This document shows, piece after piece, positions 11,625 through 22,019 of a stretch of 64,000 nucleotides of DNA. The notes under the pieces are model-generated. The model made no database searches and was not told where the DNA came from. It saw nothing but the letters and a program-made list of their open reading frames with translations. Numbering within the stretch: the first letter of the stretch is position 1; each line of letters begins with the position of its first letter. Origin of the DNA: Armigeres subalbatus (lineage: Eukaryota > Arthropoda > Insecta > Diptera > Culicidae); the NCBI RefSeq assembly GCF_024139115.2, contig NC_085141.1, forward strand, positions 66,415,675 to 66,479,674. Direction: 5' to 3'. Made by a program: the position numbers and the translations under genes.

Positions 11625-11780
11625 CTTTTCCTTCTTCAATGGCTGTACATTAAAACTGGAACTAGGTCCGCTTTTCAATCTAGTATTCTATTAGCATTTC
11701 CTCAGTTATTAATTGACAGCTTTTCTATGTCCTATATTGCATGAGTATGTGTGTCAAGTCTATCTGGTGTGGCAAAGTAC
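11625..11780 (-). repeat. SINE relic
   Basis: The block ccttcttcaatggctgtaca, then aaactggaact and attagcatttcctcagttat, recurs in diverged form at 18140-18200 and 42530-42725. This is probably a second tRNA-derived SINE family, too decayed to place ends. Confidence 0.5.
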
Positions 11781-11789
11781 GGTTGTATA

Positions 11790-11935
11790 CTATTTCGCCG
11801 AAAAACAATTCGCGGATTTTTTTTCGCGGTGCGACATTTCGAGGAATGTATCAACTCTCCGAAACATGTTTCGCGGAATGCACCTTTTTTCCGAAAGACA
11901 TTTCGCGGAATGCCATTTGGAGGAATTCAGTTAGA
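11790..11935. repeat. Degenerate TTTCGCGGAATG repeat
   Basis: Irregular repeats of the kind ttcgcggaatgcac and ttcgaggaatgt, related to the tract at 16915-17110. The open frames here arise because the words lack stops. Confidence 0.55.
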
Positions 11936-12144
11936 ATAATTGTCATTGAAATATTGATGGATCTCAGCTTAATTACATGCAATCCGGGCTAAATTCTTTT
12001 GGATTGTGATTTAATGCAATGAAAAACGATAATGCCTTCTTCGAATGACCGCCTCCAGTCGTTATGACGCAAAGTGTGGGAACAATGCCTTCTTGAAATG
12101 GACACGTTTGCTCGGTAGGTATAAAGAAAAGAAAGGAGGTAGTC

Positions 12145-12611
12145 CAGGCGGGTGCTAAGCTGTCAAATTTTTGTTGCCACCAATCGAGCGAATGCCGACG
12201 GCACTAACACCAAGCCGTAGTCTATGAAAAATAAACACTGCAATGAGTGAGAGTGTTCTGAAACGCACAAAGTTAGGATAATGCAAGAAACAACTGTTTC
12301 TGCTCAGCACAGAGTTTCTTCTACCAACATAATTATTTATCTGCATATTTTGCGTAAGGAATAAAGTAAAACACTACATATTTACGGATTTGGTGTATTT
12401 TTGTTCGTTGCGATCTTTAATTTAATATGTGCTTTCGACACCACTCTCTCTTGTAAAAACGGTAAACAATACAAATTTTTACAAATACCACCACAATTTA
12501 TAATAGTATATGAGCATTTTGACATTGGAGTATAAATTTATGCGCCAAAAAAGAGAGTACTGTCATACTTGCCAAACTCCATATGAAAAAAAATCCGTTG
12601 TCCCCCCTCTG
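12145..12611 (+). mobile_element. hAT-like non-autonomous element, copy 1
   Basis: 467 bp beginning caggcgggtgctaag and ending gtcccccctctg, flanked by a perfect 8-bp TSD, aggtagtc (12137-12144 and 12612-12619). An 8-bp duplication and CAG...CTG ends indicate the hAT superfamily. A near-identical copy lies at 30115-30580. It inserted into the 52-bp minisatellite. No transposase. Confidence 0.85.
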
Positions 12612-12948
12612 AGGTAGTCCCTTCTACGGATTAACGCATCTGCCCGGTAAAGGGAAAAAATAATGCCTATTTTGAATGGATGCGTCTGCCCTAGAGATGA
12701 TCGGGTTTCACATTTTGCAAACCGACCCGAACCCGGAATTTTTTTTATCAAACTCGAACCCGACCCGTACCCGAGAATTTTTACATTCGTAAACCCGTAC
12801 TCGACCCGTACCCGACCCGGACCCGATTTTTGCATCTCACAAACCGTACCCGACCCGAACCCGATATTGTTATAATTTTTCAAACCTGAACCAGACCCGA
12901 ACCCGTCGGGTTTAGGGTTTCAAAACCCAAAACCCGAACATCAGAGCT

Positions 12949-13344
12949 CAGTGCGTGATCTCTCATGTTTCGGACAGCAGAACGATCGCGCGGTCGGCCG
13001 AATTATTGTGTTCTGCATTGCGCGGCCGGTAATAAAATTAATCAGTTCAGTGCGTGATCTCTCATGTTTCGGACAGCAGAACGATCGTGCGGTCGACCGA
13101 ATTATTGTGTTCTGCATTGCGCGGCCGGTAATAAAATTAATCAGTTCAGTGCGTGATCTCTCATGTTTCGGACAGCAGAACGATCGTGCGGTCGACCGAA
13201 TTATTGTGTTCTGCATTGCGCGGCCGGTAATAAAATTAATCAGTTCAGTGCGTGATCTCTCATGTTTCGGACAGCAGAACGATCGCGCGGTCGGCCGAAT
13301 TATTGTGTTCTGCATTGCGCGGCCGGCAATAAAATTAATCAGTT
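12949..13344. repeat. Tandem array of four 99-bp units
   Basis: Units start at 12949, 13048, 13147 and 13246, with a broken fifth start at 13345. Each begins cagtgcgtgatctctcatg. Because 99 is a multiple of 3 and no stop occurs, both strands are open: 33-residue repeats on each strand, inside a 141-residue frame on the + strand and a 124-residue frame on the - strand. Units 1 and 4 share gcgcggtcggcc, while units 2 and 3 share gtgcggtcgacc. There is no start context or homology to support translation. Confidence 0.9.
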
Positions 13345-13976
13345 CAGAGCGTGATACTTGTTTCGAGGCTTGGTAGTCATATGGCTACTGCTTCTGCCTC
13401 ATACGCAGGAGGTCGTGGGTTAAATCGCAGGTCCGTTCCATTCTCCTACTTTGTATCTTTCTCTATATTTCTCATGTTCTAGCAATCGCTAGAACTGGAA
13501 ATGGACTTCCATACCGTTTCCATTACTATTCCTATACCTCCAACTTGAGTATTCTATCAGTAATCTGCTAGAATTGGAAATGAACTATAGAGCTCGTTTC
13601 CTACATCCAATTAGAAATTCCATCAGTTACCTTCTCCTATCTATCACATTGGCAGCTCGTTAACCAAGACGGACCCCTGCCTCTCCAACCTAACCCATAA
13701 ATTCCAACAAATTCCGCATGAACTCGTGGCAAGTGCAGAGGTATATTCGGCTTGCAGTGGGCGAGTGATTGCATCATCATTTCCTCCCCCTTCCCTACAT
13801 TGACTTGCATTCTGACGTGGCAGGCGCCAGTATGACCTAACAAATGAGATCACCAGTACTTGTACATTGAAGATGTGTGCTAGTCCCAAGCAAACATCTG
13901 TTGGTTCCCTGTGCAAGAACAGCTGATCTGGTCATAATGGAGTAGCAACTACGAGCAGTCAATCAAGCTCAAGCTC
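13345..13976 (+). mobile_element. tRNA-derived SINE-like segment
   Basis: A tRNA-like head is present at 13368-13440 (ggctactgcttctgcctcat then acgcaggaggtcgtgggtt). It is closely related to the head of the SINE at 29965-30888, and both are followed by ctactttgtat. The tail is a short (caagct)n. The anticodon region and B box are degraded here. The 5' boundary is unclear because the 99-bp array abuts it directly. Confidence 0.6.
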
Positions 13977-14453
13977 AAAACCCGAAACCCGAACATCACT
14001 AGTCTGCCCGGTATAAGACGACAGGAGTTGATAATTCTTTCTTTAAAAGAACGCATTATCACGTTCTTAAAATGGATGCTTCTGCCCGGTATAAGGCGAA
14101 AGGAGTTGATAATTCCTTCTGCTAGGTATAAGGCGAAGGGAGGAGTCAAGCCTTCTTTGAATGGATGCATCTGCCCGGCACAAATCGAAAGTAGTTGATA
14201 ATGCCTTCTTTAAAAGAAACGCGGCTTCTCGTCGGCGAAGGAAGGGGTCCTTTAAATGGATGCTTTTGTCAGGTATAAGGTGAAAGGAGTTGATAATTCC
14301 TTCTTTAAAAGAACGCGTCTGCCAGGTATAAGGCGAAGAGAAGAGTAACGCATTCTCTAAATGGATGCAGCTGCTCGGTTTAAGTTGCAAGCATTTGATA
14401 ATGCCTTCTTTATAAGACCGGTATAATCTCGGTATAAAGCGAAGGCAAGGTAA

Positions 14454-15001
14454 CCCGACCAGTAGATAGTAACAGATTTATATCAGAACTTGTTATTCTG
14501 TTACAGCAAATTTTTTTTACAGCGGCTGTTATAAAACATGAACCATTAGTAGTTAAAATAACAAAAATTGTAACAAAATCTCTTCTAGTTCTAACAAAAA
14601 TATTACTAAATATGTTATTAATTGAACAAAAATATAACTCGATGTGTTACAGAAAAAGTAGTGAGAATAGCTTATTCTACAACAAATTATGTTCTTGAAA
14701 AGGTTATGATTATCCATAATGTAGGCAATTAACTTTGCAGCTGGACTTCGAATGTAGGTTCAAGTTATACTGAAGGTGGTACCTTCGTTTTTTCCAATTC
14801 CTATCTACCAAAAATGTAGGCAATTTTTTTTCGGTAAGAATAAACATAACACATTATGTTATAATCATGTTATGACGATCATGAAATTCTCTTTCCTCAA
14901 TTTTTGACAAAGAATTTATAACAAAATTATTACAAGTTTTGTTATTTGTAACACATATTGATATAATTGTGATAAAATTTTGTTATGACTAACTGGTCGG
15001 G
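14454..15001. mobile_element. DNA element with CCCGACCAGT ends
   Basis: The left end cccgaccagtagatag and right end ctaactggtcggg are inverted. The element separates two parts of the 52-bp minisatellite. The interior is AT-rich and full of gttataacaaaat-like words. No open frame. Its 3' 90 bp matches the split fragment at 5080-5590. Confidence 0.7.
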
Positions 15002-15474
15002 AATGCATCTTCTAAATGGATGCATTTGCCCGCTATAAGGCGAAAGAAGTTGATAATATTTTCTTTAAAAGAACGCGTCTGCCAGGTATAAGGCGAAGGG
15101 AAGAGTAACGCCTTCTTTGCATGGATGCGTTTGCTCGGTATAAGACGAAATGAGTTGATAAAACCTTCTTTAAAAGAACGAATCTGCCCGGTATAAAGCG
15201 AAGAAAAGGGTAATACCTTCTTTAAATGGAAGCGACTATCCGGTACAAGGCAAAGGGAGGATGCAATGCCATATTTTAATAAATACGTTTTTTTTCGGTA
15301 TAAGGCGAAAGGAAGAAATAAAGGATTATTCATAAAAACGTATATACGTTTAACGTATAACAAGGTAAAGAGAAGAGATAATCCCTTCATTATATCTGGC
15401 CCATCTGCCAGATATTATAAGGGATTTGTAAGGGGCAATTGAAATTTCGAAAACTACTTCTACATATTCTGGGA

Positions 15475-15595
15475 GGCCTTCCTTAGCCGTGCGGGAATAT
15501 GCGTGGCTGCCAAGCAAGACTATGCTGAAGGAGGCTGGGTTCCACTCCTGGCCTGGTCTAGCAAATTTATCGAAAAAATTTTTCAGCTTTTTAGG
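15475..15595 (+). mobile_element. SINE fragment, Feilai-like
   Basis: ggccttccttagccgtgcgg followed by gcaagactatgctgaaggag matches the head of the SINE at 18567-18798. It is cut at 15596 by the MITE insertion. Its continuation after 16301 is not clear. Confidence 0.6.
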
Positions 15596-16301
15596 TACCG
15601 TCAAACGGGGGGAAGATGATCATTGAGGCGAAGATGATCATTTGATATGTCAGTCAAAAGTGCCTAATTTTTTTATGAAACGGTAGTTAACAATATTATC
15701 CGTTCAAGTAATGTTTCCGCAAAGTAAAAAATCCGAGTTTTTCGATTATAATCATGAAAATGTATTTTGTGGAAGAAAGAGAGAGATAGTCATAAATGAC
15801 GCTACAACATTCATACAAATAACCTAGTGTATTTTGACGGCTAGGTCATAATGATTTTAGTAGAGCTGTCTTGATCAAATTCACCCCAAACCAGATTACT
15901 CAAAAAATGTGTGATAATTTTTTTTTTTTATAAATGCGAACGCATTTCAGGAAACTAAAGTTCAGAAAAATATATTCAGCTCTTTTAGTGGAATGTATTC
16001 AACCGTCTAAGACGAGTTAAGTACTCTCCATTTAATTCCATCTCGTCGAGTCAAGTACAAGACACTGAAGACGACCACACAGTTGTGGTCGAAATACGTA
16101 TCTGCAAAGATTCGAAAATAATTGGTGGAATTAAATGGAGAGTACTTAACTCGTCTTAGACGGTTGAAACTAAAGTTGTTGATTAGTGCAACGTATAGCA
16201 GTACATGTTTTGAAAATATTTGTTTCGATTTCAAATGTTAACACACATTGTTATTGCATGTTTTGTCTTAAAAATGATCATCTTCCCCCCAGATGACGGT
16301 A
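15596..16301. mobile_element. TA-flanked element with TACCGTC ends
   Basis: The ends taccgtcaaacggggggaag and the inverted right end cttccccccagatgacggta pair over about 29 bp with three mismatches. TA is on both sides. The words gaagatgatcatt and aatgatcatcttc next to the ends are also inverted. A shorter relative with the same first seven bases is at 24441-24644. A second palindromic MITE is nested at 15998-16168. Confidence 0.75.
15998..16168. mobile_element. Nested palindromic MITE with 43-bp perfect arms
   Basis: The left arm 15998-16040 (ttcaaccgtctaagacgagt onward) is perfectly inverted at 16126-16168. The loop is 85 bp. Perfect arms imply a recent insertion or gene-conversion-maintained identity. 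No clear target duplication could be set. Confidence 0.8.
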
Positions 16302-16410
16302 TAAAATTTTCAACTTGTTAATCTCGTGGAAAACTTCGCTGGTAATAATTGTGTTCAATCAAAGTTAATTGCCTATTTCCAGGGATTAAACCACCCGACT
16401 TGGACGTTAA

Positions 16411-16885
16411 TTTACAATGTTATGAAAACTCATATGTGAATATGTACGTTATGTGGAAGATATTGATTTGGAAAATGTATTGGAGGTAACCACTTTCCCT
16501 TCGATGGGACTCGAACCCATGACCCTACAGTACGCTAGACTGGTGCTTTAACCAACTAAGCTACGAAGGACCTCCGTCGGCTTTCGCAACCTAGAGGCTA
16601 CTGAACGAGTTCGAGATTCCCAAATTGGACGCATAGTCAAATCACTCGCAATTCATTTTTCAAGCCAATACTTCCACATGTGTATTGTACACGTCCACAT
16701 TAGAGGAGCGTGAGTATTTAGAATGTCTGGCGGCTATACACATTCAAGTGAGATTGTGTAAGCTATTTGCCAGTCGGTCGTCAAGCTCAGACCCGACCGC
16801 ATTGCGTAGGCAAGAGCACGCAACTCGCATCAATATCTTCCACATAACGTACATATTCACATATGAGTTTTCATAACATTGTAAA
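16411..16885. mobile_element. Foldback element with tRNA-Ala-like core, copy A
   Basis: 57-bp perfect inverted arms: 16411-16467 (tttacaatgttatgaaaact onward) and 16829-16885. Between them lie a complete tRNA-like domain on the minus strand (16497-16570), the word ggacctccgtcggctt, and about 240 bp of otherwise unmatched sequence. A rearranged relative is at 61864-62124, and homology continues left of the arm (ggattaaaccacccgacttg at 16383). Confidence 0.7.
16497..16570 (-). tRNA. tRNA-Ala(AGC)-like domain, probably SINE-derived
   Basis: A 74-nt cloverleaf can be drawn on the minus strand. The acceptor tccttcg pairs with cgaaggg, with one G-T. The D arm is gcttagttggttaaagc. The anticodon stem is ccagt/actgt with one mismatch. 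The loop ctagcgt has AGC at 34-36. The T arm atggg-ttcgagt-cccat is perfect and contains a consensus B box. It sits in a repeated element and has no terminator run of T immediately after it, so it is more likely a pol III head of a repeat than a working tRNA gene. Confidence 0.5.
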
Positions 16886-16914
16886 ATAATTGTGTGCTGA
16901 ATGAATATTAAGCT

Positions 16915-17110
16915 ATTATTATTAATAATATTCCGCGAAATGGTTCATTCATTAAAAGGTACATTCCGCCGAAAGTCATTCGACGAAAAGGTACAAACCG
17001 CCAAATGTCGTACCGCGAAAAATTACACACCGCCAAATGTTATTCCGCGAAATGTTCGACCGCGAAAATTAAATCCGCGAAATAGTTTTCGGTGAAATGT
17101 TATACGATCA
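16915..17110. repeat. Degenerate CCGCGAAATGTT repeat
   Basis: Repeats of attccgcgaaatg, ccgccaaatgtc and ttcgacgaaaagg at roughly 18-20 base spacing, on the pattern of the tracts at 11500-11935 and 44521-45520. Confidence 0.6.
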
Positions 17111-17386
17111 CAAAGTACAATGGATACACTATGTCCAAGGTGTCGAAAAAGTTTCCAACTCAGGGGTGCCTTTCGAGAATGGCTCCTTCTTATACTATTG
17201 CACAGGGAATTTAAAAACACATGACATTTTGGTTGATGCCCTAGTTTAGAAGTGGTCACCATAATGGAAAAATAAAAAGAATACGTGTCTAATATTTGGT
17301 GATAAGGAACAAAACAACCAATTTTCATATTTTATGGAATGGCTGTATATGCGACCATGTGATGTTAGTGCCGTTCCAATGCACGC

Positions 17387-17515
17387 TGCTTTGAAATCAA
17401 TGAACAGATGGTTAGTCTGCAAGTTGTACTTCCGGAATTAATCGAAGATCATCGACAAGCTAAACATCTGATCCATCATTAATCTACAATAACGAAAACA
17501 CGACGAAGGAGTAAT
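17387..17515 (-). pseudogene. RTE-type LINE fragment (uninterrupted site)
   Basis: gaaatcaatgaacagatgg then gtctgcaagttgtacttccg matches the minus-strand RTE element around 55867-55893 and 56279-56300, where a MITE splits exactly this sequence. It is too decayed to translate. Confidence 0.6.
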
Positions 17516-17578
17516 GCGATGTCAGGCTGTTAAACAGAATGCGCGACAGAATGTTATCCGCCGAGCAAAGAAGGGTAC

Positions 17579-17841
17579 TTACTTTACTTACTTCATGGGT
17601 CCTGTACACCTCCGGTGGTGCAAAGGGTTGACTTGAAAGACCTCCACCCTGAGCAATGTTCACCTATCGCTTTAACCTGTTGCCAGGTTAGGTTTCGGTC
17701 GACTTCTTTTTTCTTTATTTTCTTTATAGATTTCGTTTCCGCCCCTGCGTAAGGTGTGGCCTCCCTAACCACACTTCCAATCTCGATTTTTTGCTGCTGT
17801 CGGCCTCTGGTGACAACGACGAGCTCATTGTTTAAGACCAC
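17579..17841 (-). pseudogene. LINE C-terminal fragment
   Basis: On the minus strand a frame ends NLTWQQVKAIGEHCSGWRSF, then KSTLCTTGGVQDP and a stop. The W...GWR...LC pattern is common at the C-terminus of LINE ORF2 proteins that end in a short basic, Trp-rich tail. There is no RT motif in the fragment. Confidence 0.5.
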
Positions 17842-18566
17842 ATATTAAGTACTAAATAATTTTCGAATCAAATGAAATCAAATCAAGACAGTTACTTACG
17901 ATTGATGCATACCAACAGAACTCATTCTCAACGTATCCCTCAATCTTCCTTCCTACTCCTCTGCTAGTTCCATCTGCACTTCCCGCTTGATGTACTCTAC
18001 GTCTTTAAAAGTAAGCATATTATGCGACATATTAATAGTTCTCTGGCGTTTGTTCAACTTGTTCAGGGCAAGCTGTTTTGCCTTGGTGGTACGGGCTGAT
18101 CCCGATGACTAATAGGTCGATGTTGGATTTGAATTCTAATCTTTCTTTCTTCAATAGCCCTACATTCCAACTGGAACTTGACTTGCTTTTCAACTTGGTA
18201 AAACAACAAAAGTATACAGCCCAATAAATCAGCCAAAATCTACCTGAAGTTCATTCAATCATCATATAATGTTCTGTGGAATTAATCTTTAATATATCTA
18301 ATGCCTTTGTTGCCATTCTGAGCTCAATCGGGCATACCGAACCAATTTCTACAACGAAAGAGAGACGAAGATGTATCTTCCTATGTATTTAGACTGAAAC
18401 TCAATCCATTTTCTAAGCGAAAGGAACAATCCTGGGTAGTGCCCCGTAGAAAACGACAACTGTTCTTCTTTCCATACTAAACTGGGCCAGGGTAATGCCC
18501 AGGATATTCCACCTGAGCTCCTATACCTACTCACCATTTTTTATTAGATATAATACAATTAGAGCT
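17842..18566. other. ADAMTS intron with SINE relic
   Basis: Contains a diverged copy (18140-18200) of the SINE relic at 11625-11780. Otherwise nothing recognised. Confidence 0.35.
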
Positions 18567-18798
18567 TGGACCTTCCTTAGCCGTGCGGTAAGATACGCGG
18601 CTACAAAGTAAGACCATGCTGAAGGTGGCTGAGTTCGATTCCCGGTCCGATCTAGGAAATTTTCGGATCGGGAATTTAGGTTCATGAGGCATGATATACA
18701 AATGCAAAATTGGTTAATAACTTTGTAGTTGCTAAATGAACACTAATCTGCGAGGCGGCAATGTCCCAGTGGAGGATGTAATGTTATTAGAAAGAAGA
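18567..18798 (+). mobile_element. Feilai-like SINE with 12-bp target duplication
   Basis: The head cttccttagccgtgcggtaa and B box gagttcgattcccgg are followed by the body shared with 2506-2782, and a tail of gaaagaagaa type. A perfect 12-bp TSD, acaattagagct, lies at 18555-18566 and 18799-18810. Confidence 0.85.
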
Positions 18799-18810
18799 AC
18801 AATTAGAGCT

Positions 18811-20921
18811 GTTTCGTTTTAGTTGAATCGAGTATTGGTTTGAGTACTCCATACTATCAAACTACATGTTTCAAGCAAAACATATTATTTAACAAAGGAT
18901 GTTCCAATAATCCGCATCTCTTTATTATATTCAAACTCTATCATAACACCCAAACTATACTTACGTAGATTATGTCACTTATAAGTAGCGGTTACCGCTC
19001 AATCAGGTTGGAATGATTGAAATTTTATTGTTCGGCTACTGCCGTAAAAACGATTACTATCTAAACTAGCGTACAACACAATGAAGTATCCAACATACCT
19101 ACGGTAATGCAACCTTAGTTGCCTTCGTGGCTTCGTACAAAAGATAGAAAACATATTTCTGCTAGATTTACTACACAATGATTATTGCTGCTGGATACCT
19201 TCATATCTGTTTGCTTGTTGGAGCAGTTCGATCCGCAACAACTGTGTAGTAGCCGCCGATATTATTTGCGCGATTGATTTATCTAAATTGCTGCCAGATA
19301 GCCCCAGGCAGGCCGAAGAGTTGTATTTTGTCGAGTATTAGATATTGATTCATTGTCAGTTTCCCCGCCGCAGTGCCGGAGTACGGAACGTGTAACTGAA
19401 GCTACTGGCTAGTCAGCTGGTAATTCGAATCTAAATTGATTTTAAATTTGCCGCAATTACGCGCTACTCATAAATAGCCCCCACTTGGCTAGTGGAATCA
19501 TAATCTTCGCTAGAACAAAACCGAGAAACACCGTGCTTTCGAGTTGTCGGCCAAAGGGTCCGAATGGGACAGCGTGTAAAATTAATTGACTAATTGCCTG
19601 GCACTCGAAGTGAGTGTGTCTAGACGCTTGGCATAATAGTTAATGGTCGCTCGGTACGCTGGCTGGGCCCGTCTGTCCTGTACGTCCTCGCGCTAAAGTT
19701 GAACTCGAAGCGCAGTGGCTTTGATCTTGGGCAGAAAATATGCATTGGAAGTGGGTACATTGCACATACGTCTGATCTCGGTGGTACTTTGGGAACATAG
19801 GAATGTTCAAACGCAGCTGGGCGACTAGTTTCTATATTTCAAATCTGTTGACACTTTACACCATAGGCTGACGGATCGGCGTTTGTTTTGTAAAAGAGAA
19901 CAGCTAGTCAGGGGGACAGTGATGGTTGTGAACAGTGATGAAATAAGGAGGTGAGACTTCTAAATTCTGAATGAGTAATGTAAACGTTATTTTTCGATTT
20001 TTTTTTCAAATAACATTATTTGAAAAACATTGTACAAGAATCTTATTTCTGAATATTCAGGACTTTTTTGGAATTTTGATTTTTTTTTAATACTTGGACA
20101 TATTTTGGAACTTTTAAGAATTTTAGATGCAGTTGAAACTATAATTGTTTGAAATCACTTCTCAAAGTTTGTATAGTGGCATATTTTGGCCTTATAAAGC
20201 TTTTGCGCAAAGTCCTAAAAAAAATTCCAAGAATTCTGAAAAAAAGGAATCAAAAAAACAAGTTTCGACGTTCTATCCATGTTTAGGTTATTTCATTTAA
20301 CATCGAAAACTATTTTTGGATTTCGAATTTTGATGGATTTCATATTAATAGAGGACACTTATGAAACCATTTAGAATGAACAGGTCAATGGGATTCTTTA
20401 GTGCAAAACATCCATATAAACCCTCCTCTAAACTTTGCATTCACCCATGATGGTCATGTCATGGATATATCACTGAGAGAAATTTAATAATATAATGTTC
20501 CTCCGAACCACGATCGGCAAGTTGCCAAGTCGATTCAACGAAGAAAAAACAATGACCACAACAACGTGAGCAAATGTAAGACCGGCGGGCAATGACGAAT
20601 CGCTGCGTGAATTTATTGCTTTATGGAAATGGTTGCGACAAGCGTGGGTTAATAGGAGTAGAAGAACTCGCTCAACGAACCAGCGACGACAACGTCTATA
20701 AATCATAAAATATGCGTACGGAAAACTGATTGGAAGGATCGTTGTTCGGGACACGTTTGATAATGCTCAGCGTTGTTGGTCGTTTGGTCATGCTCTGAGA
20801 ACATAAATTATTAAAATTGACCCGAACTGACGTAGTGACGTGCCTTGTGCCTGAGTCAGTGTTTGCATTCCATAAACGAATTCTTATGTTTGATACGATG
20901 CTATTTCGTTTTTACTTTCAG
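18811..20921 (+). other. ADAMTS intron, mostly unique
   Basis: No transposon with clear ends. 19100-19900 has a more balanced base composition than the surrounding repeats and could hold regulatory sequence. It ends with a polypyrimidine tract and acceptor before the catalytic exon. Confidence 0.4.
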
Positions 20922-21153
20922 GCGTATCGGCATCGGAAATGCTGCAAGCGTTTTGCCAATCGAAACTAAAATCGGACTTCCACCACGATACGGCATTTCT
21001 TCTGACCAGGGAGCAAATCTGCCGAAACCAGATGAAGTGCGACACCCTGGGGCTGGCCGAGCTGGGAACTATGTGCAAACGATCCTCGTGTGCGATCGTG
21101 CAGGACAACGGTCTGTCGGCGGCGTTCACGATCGCACACGAACTTGGACATGT
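20922..21153 (+). CDS. ADAMTS-family metalloprotease, catalytic exon with HELGH zinc motif
   Basis: After completing the split Gly codon, the exon reads [14 protein letters not shown], then [29 protein letters not shown], then [20 protein letters not shown], ending in GH plus two bases. [10 protein letters not shown] is the reprolysin active site: the first two zinc-binding histidines and the catalytic Glu. The six Cys residues have the spacing expected for ADAMTS catalytic domains. The acceptor is tttactttcag ending at 20921 and the donor is gtaagt at 21154. The [12 protein letters not shown] and [16 protein letters not shown] blocks recall the ADAMTS9/ADAMTS20/GON-1 (insect AdamTS-A) branch. 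That assignment is from memory, not a search. The exon sits between introns of 12.5 kb and 20.4 kb filled with transposons, and it has no stop or frameshift. Confidence 0.95.
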
Positions 21154-21189
21154 GTAAGTATATGGGAGATCGGATTGATAAACGAAATG

Positions 21190-21457
21190 TACACAGATAG
21201 AAAAAGTTGTTGAAATTTACACGAAAGTAATGCACATAAAGGGAATACCAAAAAGAGCGTAATCTTAAACGATATTTTCGCTTGAATGTATGCAATTTGT
21301 ATTGCAATGTGTCACTATTTAGTCGACTAACTGGAATAATGCTATACAAATTGCATACATTTAGGGCGAAATTTATGGAAAAGATTCATGTATAGTGTAA
21401 TTTTCCGCGCCTGTATTTTTTACGCGCCGATTAGTTTTCATTATTTTTTTCTGTGTA
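21190..21457. mobile_element. TA-flanked palindromic MITE
   Basis: The ends tacacagatagaaaaag and tttttttctgtgta are inverted, bounded by TA. The inner words gaatgtatgcaatttgta and tacaaattgcatacatt form a second inverted pair. It lies only 36 bp after the donor of the catalytic exon. Confidence 0.7.
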
Positions 21458-21461
21458 CCAA

Positions 21462-21835
21462 TAGGGTAAAGTGCCCAATAGTGAACCCCCAATCAATAGT
21501 TGACCCTCCAGCCATTTCTGCATTATTATTGCACAATGTAAACATTTTGCTATGACATTGTGAACTTTTTTCCCGGAGAACCTATCTTACAGCCCTATGA
21601 TTTGATTACATGCATTAGAAATGCTATCGAAAGTAAAATTAGATGATTTTTTACAATTCTATAAAAAAATAAACACGATTCTATAACTGGACACTATTAT
21701 AGGCCCATTTTGGGGGTCCATAATAGGGAAAAAGAACGTCCCGAAACGGAACATAAAAATCAAATAAAGTGTCGACTATAGGGAAGCAATTCCCTATTAT
21801 GGACCCCCAGGGGGTCTACTATAAGGCAAATTCAG
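21462..21835. mobile_element. MITE with GTGAACCCCC-type ends
   Basis: The left end carries gtgcccaatagtgaaccccc. The right end carries gggggtctactataaggcaa, inverted with several mismatches. The inner pair gggggtccataatagggaa and ttccctattatggaccccc is perfect and 60 bases apart. The exact outer ends are uncertain. Confidence 0.6.
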
Positions 21836-22019
21836 TCTAACTTTAAAATGTTATTTTCAACAAATAACGCCGTGTATTTGAGTGATTTATGTATGTATCG
21901 TGAAAAGGAGATGCAGAACTTGGTATTAGATATCAAGCAGAATTAATATGTTGAAAATTTCTACTCCTTATGGCAGGAAGAGCAAAATTCCGCTACTGGG
22001 GTTATTCCGCGCTCAATAA

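Larger units (their letters stand above)
12692..14001. mobile_element. hAT-like element (TAGAGATG ends) carrying nested repeats
   Basis: It begins tagagatgatcgggttt and ends cgaacatcacta, flanked by a perfect 8-bp TSD, gtctgccc (12684-12691 and 14002-14009). The left 240 bp is made of imperfect cccgacccgtacccga words. The middle carries a 4 x 99-bp tandem array (12949-13344) and a tRNA-derived SINE-like segment (13345-13976). The short phrase aaaacccgaacatca occurs both before the array (12929-12943) and at the right end (13977-13998, with 7 extra bases). This suggests array plus SINE entered a small element as one unit. Confidence 0.75.
12020..15400. repeat. About 52-bp minisatellite, interrupted by three transposons
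   Basis: The unit is about 52-53 bp, of the form ggtataaggcgaaaggagtt, gataattccttctttaaaag, aacgcgtctgcc. Two subtypes tend to alternate (a ...ggagttgataat type and a ...gggaagagtaacgc type with aatggatgc). Units occur at 12020-12144, 12612-12691, 14002-14453 and 15002-15400. The gaps are filled by insertions at 12145-12611, 12692-14001 and 14454-15001. Removing them gives one continuous array of roughly 1.1 kb. Open frames on the minus strand here are by-products. Confidence 0.8.

Noticed and set aside
12949..13344. CRISPR-like array
   Set aside because: The repeat is continuous with no unique spacers, and the genome is a eukaryote.
12951..13376. 141-residue + strand and 124-residue - strand repeat proteins
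   Set aside because: Both strands of the same 99-bp tandem array are open, with no start context, splice sites or homology; not called as a gene.
20966..21349. 127-residue minus-strand frame over the catalytic exon
   Set aside because: It is antisense to the ADAMTS exon and runs into a MITE.
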